In this document: piece after piece, positions 53,701-64,000 of the stretch
Layout of the letters: each line of letters begins with the position of its first letter
Position numbering within the stretch: position 1 is the stretch's first letter
Assembly: GCA_019096065.1 (NCBI GenBank)
Contig: JAGUCH010000001.1
Location: forward strand, 17,608,001 to 17,672,000
Direction of reading: 5' to 3'
Length of the DNA stretch: 64,000 nucleotides
DNA from: Paracyclopina nana
Lineage: Eukaryota; Arthropoda; Copepoda; Cyclopoida; Cyclopettidae
Position numbers and translations under genes: made by a program
The notes under the pieces: model-generated
The model's database searches: none
What the model saw: only the letters and a program-made list of their open reading frames with translations
What the model was told of the DNA's origin: nothing

Positions 53701-56700
53701 TGCAATTGTGACTCAAATAATGCCCCCAGGGCCCATCACACTGATGATGATGATCACCAGCAGCAGATGGTTGTGACAAGATTTCTGCAAGATTGACTTT
53801 GGCTTGCCTACCGTTGCCAACCTATTTTCTGCACCTTTTTTGGTCAAGAAGTCTACATACCTAATGAGCTTGAGAGCTACTTATTCCTGGCCAGAACATT
53901 AACCGACCGAAAAAAACCTTTTAAATTGGGATGCGTCCATTGCATCGCTTCTTTTAGCGTCCAACTTCTTTGAACGATATTCAACAACCGACTTGAATTG
54001 TCATGAGATCTGATGGCAAGCTCTTGTTTTTACATTGGCAGCTCGATGCTGAAATTATCAGCTTGAGTGGAGCGTTGCCTTCATTGGGGATTTTGAAACA
54101 AGTAACGCATGTCGACAATGAGGCCAGGAAATCAAGCCTAAATGTCTGGCTTAATTAAGCATTTGAAACTTGATCATCATTTGTTATTCCTAACTGTCCA
54201 AGGGGACTATTTGTTACTTTCATCCAGCCCCTCCTCCCACACTCGAGTCATAGAAAAGATAGAGTAAGACAATAGCTGAGAAAAATTGTCCTCTATTGTC
54301 CATCTTTTTGCTTTTTACCATCCATGCAGCCATAAATTTGCCATGGAAAACTAGAGATAAGTGAGGTCAGAGAGAACGGGCAAAAAACGTGAGACATTAG
54401 AGCTGGAAAGCCAAATGTGAGCTGAAGTTAGCACAACGATTTGACTTACCAGGATCTCAGTGGGTATGCCCAGTGAAAGGGAAGAAGTTGAGTGTTTTGC
54501 TTCAGCAACTTCCGACGAAGACAGAGCGGCCTGCAAAAATAGCATCGATTTTCAGCATCATCAGAGCGTTCAGCGTGTAATTAGCTGCAACATTTTGGGG
54601 CGTAGTCGACTCTAAAAAAATGTGTAAAAATACGCTACGGAATCAAAATCCCCGAGGAAGGCAACGCTTCCCACAAGCAAATAATTTCAGTGTCAAGCTG
54701 CGAAAGCAAATTGATAAGCTTGCCAGCAGATCTCATGACAATTCAAGCCGATTGTTAAATGTTGCACCAGAGCAAAGACGCATGACGACGTCAAATTAGA
54801 CACACAAATCTTCGTTAGTCTGCGAAAGTGCTTAATAACAACTACAGCAGTTCTTAGCATGTAGTTGTAGGTGTAATTTATGAATAACTTTGCTAGCTAG
54901 CAGGCATTACTGAGCTACAGCAGTATAGGATAATTGTCATAAGTGTGATAAATAGACAAGCTAGGGTGCAAATGAGGAGTTGAACAACTGCAGGGAAAAG
55001 TGTGTGACGTGAAACAAGGGTGAAAACAAGATCTGGAATGTTTCACTTAACAACTAATCAAAAGTCAGCCATTGCAGCTGTCACTTTTATCAGGTTTTTC
55101 TTCTAGCAATCCCCACCAACTCTTCTTCTCTCGTAGTTTTTTGCTCATCTCACCACGGAAAATACGTTTCAATATGATGAAGGTGCTGACATTTGATGTG
55201 AGCCAGGTCAGTTTCATATTATTCATAGATGGCCCCAGGTCATCACAGAGAAGGAGGGCGCGTATCTAAAATTTTGAGGCCAAATACAAACTGAAAAAAG
55301 TCAAGGTGGCTGAAATTGCCCAGACTGCCCACAATTATCCCTACACGAGGTCCCAATTTGGCCCACATTTTCTGCTGCTGCCCAAAAGGCAACCAAGTGA
55401 TTTTGGCGCCACCAAAAAAAAAAATAAACTGCCTTCAAAAAAAAAAGCCTAATGAAAAAAGATCTGTGGAAAAGTGATCAGTAATTGTGATTGAAGGGTG
55501 TGTCAAATGGGGCTGAAAAAGCAAAAAGAATTCAAGCAAATCTTATTTTTTCAACGGTCTCTGCTGCGTGTTTTGAAAAAGCTGAGATTTGGGTTTTTTT
55601 GGTCAGTCTTTTCTAAATGGTCTTCTTCTTCAGAGCGGCGAGATGAATCCAAAAAGTTTTGGAGCATCACCACACAAACGGTTGAAGAACAACACAAGAG
55701 TTTACCGATAATTACAGGTTGTCAAGACTTTTTCGCGTTGGGAAGGAATTTTAATCTCTCTCCATTATTTCTTCTTCCAGCTCAGACTTCCAAAAGGAGA
55801 ACAACTTCTCTCTCTCAAGACCAGCCCACTTTTATTGGCACTAACCAAAGCCATCATTCAGCAATAAACCGTATTGGCATTGGCTCAAACGAGAGCGCGC
55901 CTCGCCGCCCCTTCCTTTTTCAGATACCGCGCCCCAACAAAACAAACTTAACCAAATCAATACAACGCCAGCTAACGCGCTTCGGAACTTTTTCAAAAAA
56001 CACCCGCGAAACCTTTCTTATTCATAGAGCCTAAACCTAACTTTTTTAAACTAATTTTTCTCACTGAAAACCTAACTTTTAAAAACTAATTTATTCTACC
56101 TAATAAACCTAAACTTTTTATGATTCAAAAACCAAACTTATTCTATTTGGAGCCTAACTTTTCATTTTTTTCAGCCTCACTTTTCCTGGCCTTAACTTGC
56201 CTCATTTTCATTACATGATTAATTGTAAATAAACTACTATTGAAAAATGCCCCTTAAATAGCCTGAGAATTAGAATTTAGCTTTTGTAAACCTTTAAAAT
56301 ATGCTCAATTCAGGTTTCATGTCACTTTTTGAATGCTTGACAGGCATAATTGAATCTGGGCTTCAGTAGGCTGGTGAACAATTATGCAGGTTGGAAAGAG
56401 CCCACAAAAAATTGGGAGTAAGTTGCATGATTGCTCTGATGTTTCGGGGTCAGCGGGGTCTAATGAGCTGGCCCATGATTATTATTTACAGTGTTTAGGG
56501 GGGGTGACAACTTGAGGAACCCGAGACAATTTTCCCAAAGCTAATTGCCACACAATAAAATTCAAATTTTGAGATCCCTTCACAAAAGTGGAAAAGTGGA
56601 ATCTTTTGTGGAATGAGCAATAGTCGTCCATTTTTCGGCTAGCACGCAAGCAAATCAGGTCACCGCAAGTTTTTGGAGGTCAAAATCATGCTTTTTTCTC

Positions 56701-59700
56701 AAGTAAGTCAGGGTAGGGGCTTTTTTTAAACGCGCGTGTGTCTGTCATGCTTTTTATTATTAGGATTGCATGACGGCGGCGGCGAGACCCGAGGGCCCGC
56801 GGGCTCCTTGCACTCTTTTAGAATGACATTTTGTCGAGACGATGTCATGCAATATTCAGCAGAGGTCATGACGATGAATTATCATTATTGGACAGCCTTT
56901 TTGAGGGACATTGGCGCCAGACTTGTCTGACATCAAGACATTTAGCATGGAATCACTTTTTTGCTTGCCATTCACAATATATAACAACAGCAGCGATGCA
57001 GAGCGGCGTACCCTAGCGGCAATTTCGGGCAAGACCTGGGATTGAGAAAAAACTGAGCCTTTTTGTAACTTGCGTAATAGTTGTTCTAATTAAAGACAAA
57101 TACAAATTAGTGTCAATTGGTTTATCAGCCAATTTCTTCATGACTCAAAAACAAAGTGTTTTTAAATCTATAATTACAATGTTTATATAATATCAAGGTA
57201 AGTTAGGTTAAGTTAAAGTAGCTGTTTTTATTGATTAAACAAACGTGAATCGACTCCCGAGTGTTGCATCAAATTGCCGGTAGATGGCGCGTCTCTGTTA
57301 TGATACTGTTGTCTATAAGCATGTATATTTTTATTTACTGGCTGGAGATTCAAATCTCCTTTCTCCGTGATTGGCTGGCAAAAGTAGAACTGTTTGAAAT
57401 TCAGCTCAGGAATTCTTTTGAAGAGGAGCCCAAATTGACTTGATCTACATCACAATGGGGAAGGCACAATTGAAAACTCTCGTAATTTCCGCTATTGGCG
57501 AAACAAGCTTCCTTTCCCATAACAAAACCACCTTGGAAACTTGAAATAAATTCTCAGCCAATGGAGAAAAGCCGTGTAAAAACTCTATTTTTTCATTCAA
57601 AAAAATATAAAAAACTTAATAATTTGAATGGCATTTTTTTATTGAGCCACAGTTTGGCAAAGTAATTCTTATATGAAATACAGCACAAAGTTGGTTAATT
57701 GCTCGCTAATTGCTCTGCAAAACTTTTGAAAGACTCGGCCGAATTTTGTTGAATTAAGGCTGAATTTCCATGGACCCCTGTGGAGTTGGCGCGAGCCGAC
57801 AACTCAGCCCATGCTGAGACCTAAATCCACAGATCTCTACTTATGCCGAATAATGGTCATTTAAGGCTCTCTGAATTTTTTTTCCCTTTTTTTTTGGCAA
57901 CATGTGGTCTATGTGTGGTGTTTGTTTTCACTGTCCAGGCTGTCTAAAGTTTTGCCCGAAAAAAAATATTTTAGCACCTGCAAAGTTGTTGGTTTTTCCA
58001 AGCCATGAAACTAATATGAATTGGCATGCACAATTGCATTGTTAACAGCAGAAAAAAAGAGCTTTTTTCCCGCACTTTGAGATACTTGAGAAGTTGGGAA
58101 TTTTTATGTATTCTTTTCACGTTCTCAAGTTTCTTCTTGGGCGCGACAAATTATTACCCCATTTTAGCCTTAAAAAAAACTAAGCCTATTTTTGGCAAAA
58201 GAATTATTTTCCATTTTTTAAAGCCAGCAAATAAGGACTTATTTGCCTTGAATTAATCTTTAGGCTTAAAGGTAGGAAAATTCTGCTATTTATTTGATTG
58301 TTCGGCAATTCGGAAAATATTAATAAAAAGTCAACTTACGATGCCGGTCATCGCCATAATAATAACAATTTAACAGCAAAATTTCGCAGATTTTCGAGGC
58401 TGCTCAATTCGCCTTCAGAAAAAGCATGGCACTACTTTTGTCTTGGGTTCAGTTTGAATTTTCCCGCGGTTTGCGTACGGGCTGTCACACACTGGTCACA
58501 CTATAATGAGAATAATAACTCTCGCAGGCTCTTGACTTATGGAGAGCATAAAGGCGACTAGCTTGGGAAATACCTGAATAGGTACAAAGGTGTGAATCAA
58601 AGGTAAGCGCCTCAATAAAATAAAAATGCAAAGGCGCGCAAAAGCAAGATGGCGCCGCTGGCGGCGGCGACCATCCAACCGCGTTTCGCCGCGCGCATCG
58701 CCGTTACGTTTTCCGCCACTCCCGCCGCTATGGCGGCAACGCGAACCTTGTCATATTTTGAGGAGTAGGCGTGCCAAGGGGCGTAAAAGGAGGTGTATCA
58801 CCCTAATGAGAATGAGAATTCAGGGCCTACTCTACCTATATTTTGACTCAAAATTCACCAGATTGATTACAATTGTGCAGCTAAGCAAAGCAAAGCTGCG
58901 TCACTTTGCTGGCTCGCTTATCTTTAAAGTCAGCATCGATTGGTGCCAAACTTGTCGGGATTCGCAAGAGTTGCCTACCAAAAATGTCGAAGCAAATCCG
59001 AGGCTATTTAGCGGTTCCCAATTGTCATTAGCTTTGCTCAGCTTCGCTTTGCTTAAAGCCGATCTTTTGAATATTATGCTCGGATTTGGACCGAATGTCT
59101 AATTCCACAATTATGTGGCAACTCTGATGAATCCCGCCAATTTTGGTGCCAATCAGTTGGGAAGTTGCTGATGCAAAGTTACCTTGCTTTTGCTTACGCT
59201 TAGCTGCCTAAAGTTATTTTCATTGTTATTATTATAACGAAAAAAATGTGGCTTTCCAATTATTGTAATGGTGGCGTAAAATTAGAAAGCCAGGTGATTG
59301 CACTATCGATTCCCTGAAAAATATGTGTAATTATCGTATTATTAATAATGGGCTGATCATGCCTATGTCATTAAGTGTAACACGTTTTGACGGCTCGGCC
59401 AGCCATTTTTGAAGTGAAAATTACAGGATGTTCCAGTGTCAGCTCTCATATCTTCCAATGGAATCAAAATCTGGGCCAGTGTGCTTTTTTTGCATAGCAG
59501 ACAAATTGGGGCGAGTCATGAAATTATGCCATTACTTTGCATGCATGATGATAATGAGGTCTGTGACACCTTTTACTTAGCACTTTTAAGCAATTATTGC
59601 CATTTGACGCAATTTTCAAGCATGCCTTACTAGCACATTCATACCTCATAGTTCACGTCCATGTCAAAAGCTAATCAATACAAATATCCAACAAGAGTCT

Positions 59701-60369
59701 GATCCGAAAAAACTGAAAATCACCCAAAGTTGAAACAAAGCAAAACTAGAGACTGATCTAATGTATCTAAATAGCAAATCAAGCGCAATTTTCAAAGCCA
59801 AAGTAGAAGGTCGTTCTCATATTGCCAGAATTAGCGAGTAGTGAAGCTAGGTTAAAAGAAAAGCTAAGCAAACGCTCAACATTTAAAGCAAATCGGCTTT
59901 AAAAACGAAAACCAGTTATTTCGCTCAACATTTCAACATTTGCTTGAAATACTCAGCGTTTGCTTAGCTATTTCTACCCTAGCTCAACTACTTTTTCCAG
60001 CAATCTGAGAACGGCCTAAAATTGTGTGTTCTATTGAAAAACTCACGCAATTTCTCAAATTGAAGAAAGCTGTACAAAAGTAGAAACTAGAATATTTAGG
60101 AAAAAACTAAAAGTTCAGTTTTTACCGACTCGCACTCTAAATAGTTTTTGGCTTACCACTTTTTCGAGAATGTCCGTCGACGTGTGATTGTTGGCATTAT
60201 TTGGCGTAGTACTAAAATGTTGGCTTGCAGTTCCCAATAATATTGAATTGCTGTTGTTGTTTTCAGCGTAGGGGTGGTGATGGGCGTAATGGCCATAGGC
60301 CTGCTCCGAGGTGGGCGTGGCCGAAATGCCGCCCCCCGCCGCCGCCATTGCCGCGCCTTGGAAAATCAT
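49325..60369 (-). CDS. Sp8/Sp9-class (Sp6-9) zinc-finger transcription factor, complete coding region
   Basis: Three coding exons (60369-60157, 54530-54450, 50728-49325) join in phase 0 to 565 residues. Sp6-9 factors are nuclear GC-box binders; in arthropods and vertebrates they act in limb and appendage outgrowth and head/neural patterning. Visible: SP box [13 protein letters not shown] (105-117), GKGFHPWKK, a Gln-rich region, a [12 protein letters not shown] motif shared with vertebrate SP8, Ala tracts, the buttonhead box CDCPNCQ (from 394), then three C2H2 fingers at about 420-442, 450-472 and 480-500, all Cys/His present ([24 protein letters not shown]). Serine/acidic and His/Pro-rich tail. 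Sp8 versus Sp9 cannot be settled here. Confidence 0.96.
50729..54449 (-). other. Sp8/9 intron 2
   Basis: 3.7 kb. 50860-51180 has three loose repeats of agctttccagttttgaccg. An antisense open frame of 193 codons (52729-53310) has no recognised domain. The left arm of the inverted repeat around exon 2 lies at 53975-54120. Confidence 0.7.
53975..54120. repeat. Inverted repeat arm, donor side of Sp8/9 exon 2
   Basis: Shares acttgaattgtcatgagatc, tggcaagct, gctgaaattat and agcgttgccttc with the reverse complement of 54605-54765. The arm is about 120-140 bp, with identity roughly 80% by eye. Confidence 0.88.
54450..54530 (-). CDS. Sp8/9 coding exon 2 (81 bp)
   Basis: 27 codons, [20 protein letters not shown] then GIPTEIL, acceptor tatttttgcag, donor CTG/GTAAGT. 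Phase 0 on both sides, so skipping keeps the frame. Inverted repeats flank it. Confidence 0.82.
54605..54765. repeat. Inverted repeat arm, acceptor side of Sp8/9 exon 2
   Basis: Partner of 53975-54120. It begins 75 bp upstream (minus sense) of exon 2 and could pair with the other arm across the exon. Confidence 0.88.
58868..59296. mobile_element. Intact MITE copy (empty site for the Helitron)
   Basis: About 430 bp from agctaagcaaagcaaagctg to ggcgtaaaattagaaagcc. The reverse complement matches 8524-8586 plus 12737-13076, without the 4.15-kb insertion. No clear terminal inverted repeat was seen, so the class is unknown. Confidence 0.85.
59806..60026. mobile_element. 220-bp foldback MITE
   Basis: Arms ggtcgttctcatattgcc and aagctaagcaaacgctcaac pair with their complements around 59920. 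It sits about 130 bp inside intron 1 from the exon 1 donor. Confidence 0.82.
60157..60369 (-). CDS. Sp8/9 coding exon 1
   Basis: 71 codons from [14 protein letters not shown] to STDILEKV, donor GTG/GTAAGC, phase 0. Low complexity (Ala/Gly, His, Asn). The ATG is preceded by gtgacag, which could be an acceptor; Met8 is an alternative start. Confidence 0.7.
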
Positions 60370-60660
60370 CTGTCACATTTAGGCTCCGATAAATCACTCA
60401 AATTATAGGTCTCTGCTGCAATGTCTGTCGGTGAACACTGAGCTTTAATTGCCGGGAACTTCAGCTGTGCTTCAGCTTGGGAGAAACGTCGAGAGAGCGA
60501 GCCGACAACATCGTCGTCGTCCCAGCATCGAAACGCGCCGAAAATCGCCGCAGGCGAATCCCAGGCAACCGCCGAAACCGCCGACAAAGCACCAGTGCCC
60601 GCTTTAGCTCAGCCGCGCGCGCCATCTAACGGCCGTTCCAAGAACTGCGTGGGACTTTGA
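60370..60660 (-). promoter_or_regulatory. Sp8/9 5'UTR/promoter region, GC-rich
   Basis: A GC- and CpG-rich stretch (about 60500-60650) just upstream of the ATG, unlike the AT-rich surroundings. It contains a 73-codon upstream open frame whose TGA overlaps the main ATG (ATGA). No start site can be fixed. Confidence 0.5.
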
Positions 60661-60687
60661 ATGGAGAGTGTGGAGATTTTCTCTGGG

Positions 60688-62230
60688 TGCCAAGTTGGTT
60701 TGGTCAAGATGTTGAGACCTTCTGAGGTCTTCTTGGGTTTTGAGGCAAATCAAGAGATTTGAGGCAAATCAAGAGATTTGAGGCAAATCATGACATTTTG
60801 AGGCAAATAATAGGGCGAGCCCATATTCGAATTTTTAGTCAAGTTAACTTGCTAAAACAGCAACCTTACTTGATCAGTTAAGTTCAGCTTGTTCTAGCCA
60901 AGTTCGGTTCGTTTTAGCAATGTTCAGTTGACCGCTGAGCTGACACGCCAACGCGTTGTACATCAGCAGCTGATGAGCAAAGTTAGCTTTGCTCAATTAA
61001 GCGAGCTTCAGCTACTACGCATATGAGAACACTTTTTGTAGCCAAGTTCAGTTCGGCAACTGAACTTAGCTGGGCCAAGATGATCTATAGTATAAGGTGA
61101 GCTCTATGCGCAGCTTTACTATAGCACGTCATCGGACTATGCTATGGTAGGGTGCAGGACGAAATTTCTATTTAAATCTGTGGATTTTTCTTTGTGTTAG
61201 AATATATGGATTCAAAATTATCCCCAAGAACCCTTAAAAACAGCCAGAATTTATTTTATGAAGAGCTAAAGTTTGAAAAAGGCTGGTAACACCTTCAGGC
61301 ATGTGATGCGAGCAAGCGTGAGCGCTCACTCTCACACTGGTTTATCCAGTTCTTGAATTTGAATTTCGCGCTATTTTTATGTACTAGCGCTACTGGAGCG
61401 CTCCCTAGCGGAGGACAAAATAACTATCATAGTTTTGTGATTCAAAAGTAGAATTGTTCCGCCAGGATTGCTCGATAGAGATGCCCCTGAGCTGGGCAAG
61501 CAAGCTAGTACTGCATAAAATTAAGCTTAGTTAAGTTCTGCCTGCATAAATATCTGGGAACGGAACTGAACTAAACTTAACTTTTTACCTAACTTAACTT
61601 CACTAACAGGTCAATATGGGAAGCGAGCTTTTCTGTGTGCCAAGTTGGTTTTGACAAGCTTTTGAGACCTTCTGAGGCAAATCATGAGATTTGAGGCAAA
61701 TTAGATTTTTTGAGGCAACTTTGAGGATTGTGAGGCAAATCATGATATTTCAAGGCAAATCATGACATTTTGAGGCAAATCATGACATTTTGACGCAAAT
61801 TTCACAATTTCGTGGCAAACTTTAATGAGACAATTTAGATTTTAGTTGCCTCAAATTCTTTGATTTTGAGGCAACTTCTTTGAGTTTAGTTTGAGGCTAG
61901 TTATTTGGTTTCGTTCTAGCTAATCATGACTTAGATTTTGATAGATAGATTCTGAGGCAACTCAGATTATTTTTATTCAGATTATTTTTTAGGCAAATCA
62001 ATAGGCTTAGAGGCAAATCGTGAAATAGATTTGAGGCAAATTAGATTATTTTTAGCCAAATCACTAGATTGTGAGGCAAGTCATAAGATTCTTTTGGCAG
62101 CTATTCATGACATTTTTTTTACTTAAAAGTCTATTTAGATTTTGGGGCAAATCATTAGATAGATTTAGAGGCTGATTATTTAGAGACAAATCATTGAATT
62201 TTAAGGCAACTCATAAGATCGATTTTGAGG
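60688..62230. repeat. gaggcaaatca minisatellite, interrupted
   Basis: Degenerate units of gaggcaaatcatgacattt at 60733-60815 and 61670-62230. The leader gtgccaagttggttt...gagaccttctgagg occurs before both parts (60690, 61638), so the array was duplicated around the inserted element at 60810-61630. Confidence 0.85.
60810..61630. mobile_element. About 820-bp MITE with terminal inverted repeats
   Basis: The left end gggcgagcccatattcg, continuing to agtcaagttaacttgc, is matched by the reverse complement of the right end (gctcgcttcccatattgacc, agtgaagttaagtta). The interior is rich in aagttcagtt/aacttaact motifs. No open frame is of interest. Confidence 0.75.
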
Positions 62231-64000
62231 CTAATCATAAGTTTTCTGGCCTATAGCATAAAATATAAGGTAGTAAATCGATAAACACTCGGGTAAAACG
62301 ATGGCCCTAACGGCAAATTGCAAATGATAATGAGGTGTAATGAAGCTTAACAAGCTTTTTGTGCAACTTTCAACCCTTCTTCGTACAATAAGAAGAGAAG
62401 TACGCGTAATCAAGAATGAATGTAAGTTGAAACCCTACTTAGCAAAAGTTTTCGGTTACGCGCCATCATTTGGCGAAAAAATGCGGGCAAATAAATAGTG
62501 AAAGCTGCTAGCTGTTCTCAATACCGGAGAAATCTGTGGAACAACAACAATCCAATTGAGGCAAACGAAGCTGGTCATCCGTTTTGACAATTGGATTAGC
62601 CTTTTGTTGCGGTAATACGTCAACCACGTTCTACTCGCACGTCAGCTGACTTTGTTTACGTTTCACGCACGTGCTCCGCTGTGACCAGTGCGCGCGCGCC
62701 ATTTTGAAACTTGATTCAAAAAGCCGGATTTTTTCGGTCACTTTTCACACAAAATGGCCAAGTTTCCTTAACCTATAATTAGGGTCCAATATTTCTCAAG
62801 GTGCAGTATTATTATATGTATAGAGAAAAGCCGAAAAAGGGCTGCTGCTGCTGCTGGCCATTTTGGGGCTGCTTGACCCAAAATGTTATCAGAGATCGAT
62901 CTTCCTCTGCTGATGCTGATTATTGGCAGCAGCTTTGGAGCTGCTCATGCAGAAGAGTGGCGGAAAACAAAAGAAACATCATTTGTCCAGACAAAAGAGG
63001 GCTGAAAATTGGCCAAATGTTTAACCCCTTCACTGACCTATTCAACGTGTCAAAATGCTCAGATTGACAAGCTTGTCAATAATGCTGCCAAACGGTTATT
63101 GTCAGCTAAAAATAAAGTCCCTCCGAAAAATGTGAAAAATCGGATCGACTTTAACTTCCATGAAATGAGATCAAACGATTTTTTCATGATTTTCAAGCTG
63201 AATTTGCCCCAAAAAAGATGGCTCGACCTTAACTTGTTTGCTGAACAAACAGTAGCTTTTTTTGCTTTTTGGCGTTTTTTGACAATTGATCCGCGGAAAT
63301 AGTTTAGTTTAAAATCGCAGCTCCATCTAGCGGATTTTTGCAACAACTCTGCATAAAAATTAACTTTTTATGAATAAAGTGGAAAAAGTGGCCTTTTTTC
63401 AAAGTTTTCCTGGTTTTTTTTTCCTGTTTCTCTTTTATTTTTAGTTTTTTTTTAGGGCAGGGGTCATTGACAATGGCCGAACTCTTATCTGGAGGATTAA
63501 TCTAAAAAGTTATTGAAAGAGGGCTAAAAGGACTGTCAAAACTTTGAATGGCCGAGCTAATGAGAAAATCGATGCGAAAACCTTTTGACCGGAAGACACT
63601 GATGGTAATGTGCACCCATATGCGAGTGCTGGTGCTGACAAATCAGTCTTTGATTGAGCAATGCATATTTGGCAGCCAAGGAGGATGATGACGTCATGCC
63701 AGTTCCTTCCGGTCAATCATCAGCCAAAAGATTCCTGCCAAAGCTAACCAAAAGTAGCATCAATGGAAGAGAATGGAGATTTTCTACTTGACAACATTCT
63801 TCTTCTTTTTTCAAATGGCCCTTTCAAGTCACTCTATTGTGAGCTTCTTTTTGAATGGCGGACTGTGTAAAATCACTCTTTTGAACATGATCATCGTTTG
63901 TGTATTATTGATGCATCTTCTGGCCTAATGATAGACCTGGCCTCAATGGGGGGCGGGCCGGGGCGGTTTCGCTCCCGCCCGTCGACCCTCCCACTTGGCA
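62231..64000. other. Right end, no gene recognised
   Basis: AT-rich unique-looking DNA. Short open frames (62801-63067, 63009-63302 plus; 63510-63716 minus) lack conserved motifs. A GC-rich patch begins at about 63945 and runs off the window; it could be the edge of another gene. Confidence 0.5.

Larger units (their letters stand above)
54531..60156 (-). other. Sp8/9 intron 1
   Basis: 5.6 kb. It holds the right inverted arm, an intact MITE (58868-59296) and a small foldback (59806-60026). The 178-codon plus-strand frame at 55498-56034 shows no known domain. No other gene is recognised. Confidence 0.7.

Noticed and set aside
55498-56034. 178-codon plus-strand frame in Sp8/9 intron 1
   Set aside because: Basic, Ser/Phe-rich, no conserved motif, antisense to the host intron; likely chance.
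58626-59102. 158-codon plus-strand frame
   Set aside because: Its second half lies in the MITE that also occurs at 8.5/12.7 kb; not a host gene.
1-64000. CRISPR arrays, bacterial operons, or retroviral/LTR/Polinton remains
   Set aside because: Direct repeats are satellites without spacers, and genes have spliceosomal introns. No reverse transcriptase, integrase, capsid or envelope signature and no long terminal repeats were recognised.

Overview
The window is animal nuclear DNA, AT-rich and intron-rich, with few genes and many repeats. Three multi-exon genes can be read by assembling exons from conserved protein sequence and splice sites, all on the minus strand. The tail of a fourth, unidentified plus-strand gene enters at the left edge. 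The Sp-family gene has the arthropod-style signatures [12 protein letters not shown] and [19 protein letters not shown], and the first gene belongs to a family common in arthropods. I therefore suggest an arthropod, possibly a crustacean with a repeat-laden genome; no species can be named.

Layout. 1-0.75 kb: probable last exon of a plus-strand gene, convergent with the next gene. 1.2-4.5 kb: a complete 7-exon gene (382 aa) for a membrane-anchored DUF7064/DUF7065-like protein, the domain often annotated 'putative phosphoenolpyruvate synthase' in arthropods. Its largest intron is filled by a 284-bp tandem array. 4.46-4.87 kb: a truncated copy of the 3' end of OLA1, abutting the start codon of the DUF7064 gene. 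4.9-36.2 kb: a complete OLA1 (Obg-like ATPase) gene, 9 coding segments over 31 kb, 398 aa. It has two unusual features: a pair of 78-bp homologous exons that look mutually exclusive, and an 8.7-kb first coding intron that keeps the frame only with AT-AC ends. Its introns hold two Helitron-like elements (4.15 and 3.24 kb, opposite orientation), several MITEs, foldbacks and tandem arrays. 36.3-49.3 kb: intergenic DNA with arrays and two large inverted-repeat elements. 49.3-60.4 kb: an Sp8/Sp9 (Sp6-9 class) zinc-finger transcription factor gene in three coding exons (565 aa). Its 81-bp middle exon is flanked by inverted repeats. 60.4-64 kb: GC-rich 5' region of that gene, then MITE and minisatellite DNA with no recognised gene.

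The genes do not form a pathway. OLA1 is a housekeeping P-loop ATPase, Sp8/9 is a developmental regulator of appendage growth, and the DUF7064 protein has no established role. The main interest lies in RNA processing and genome architecture: exon duplication, a non-canonical intron, inverted repeats placed around exons, a rolling-circle transposon family carrying tRNA-like modules, and a gene whose start is fused to a duplicated neighbour's 3' end. No retroviral, LTR, Polinton or CRISPR sequence was recognised.
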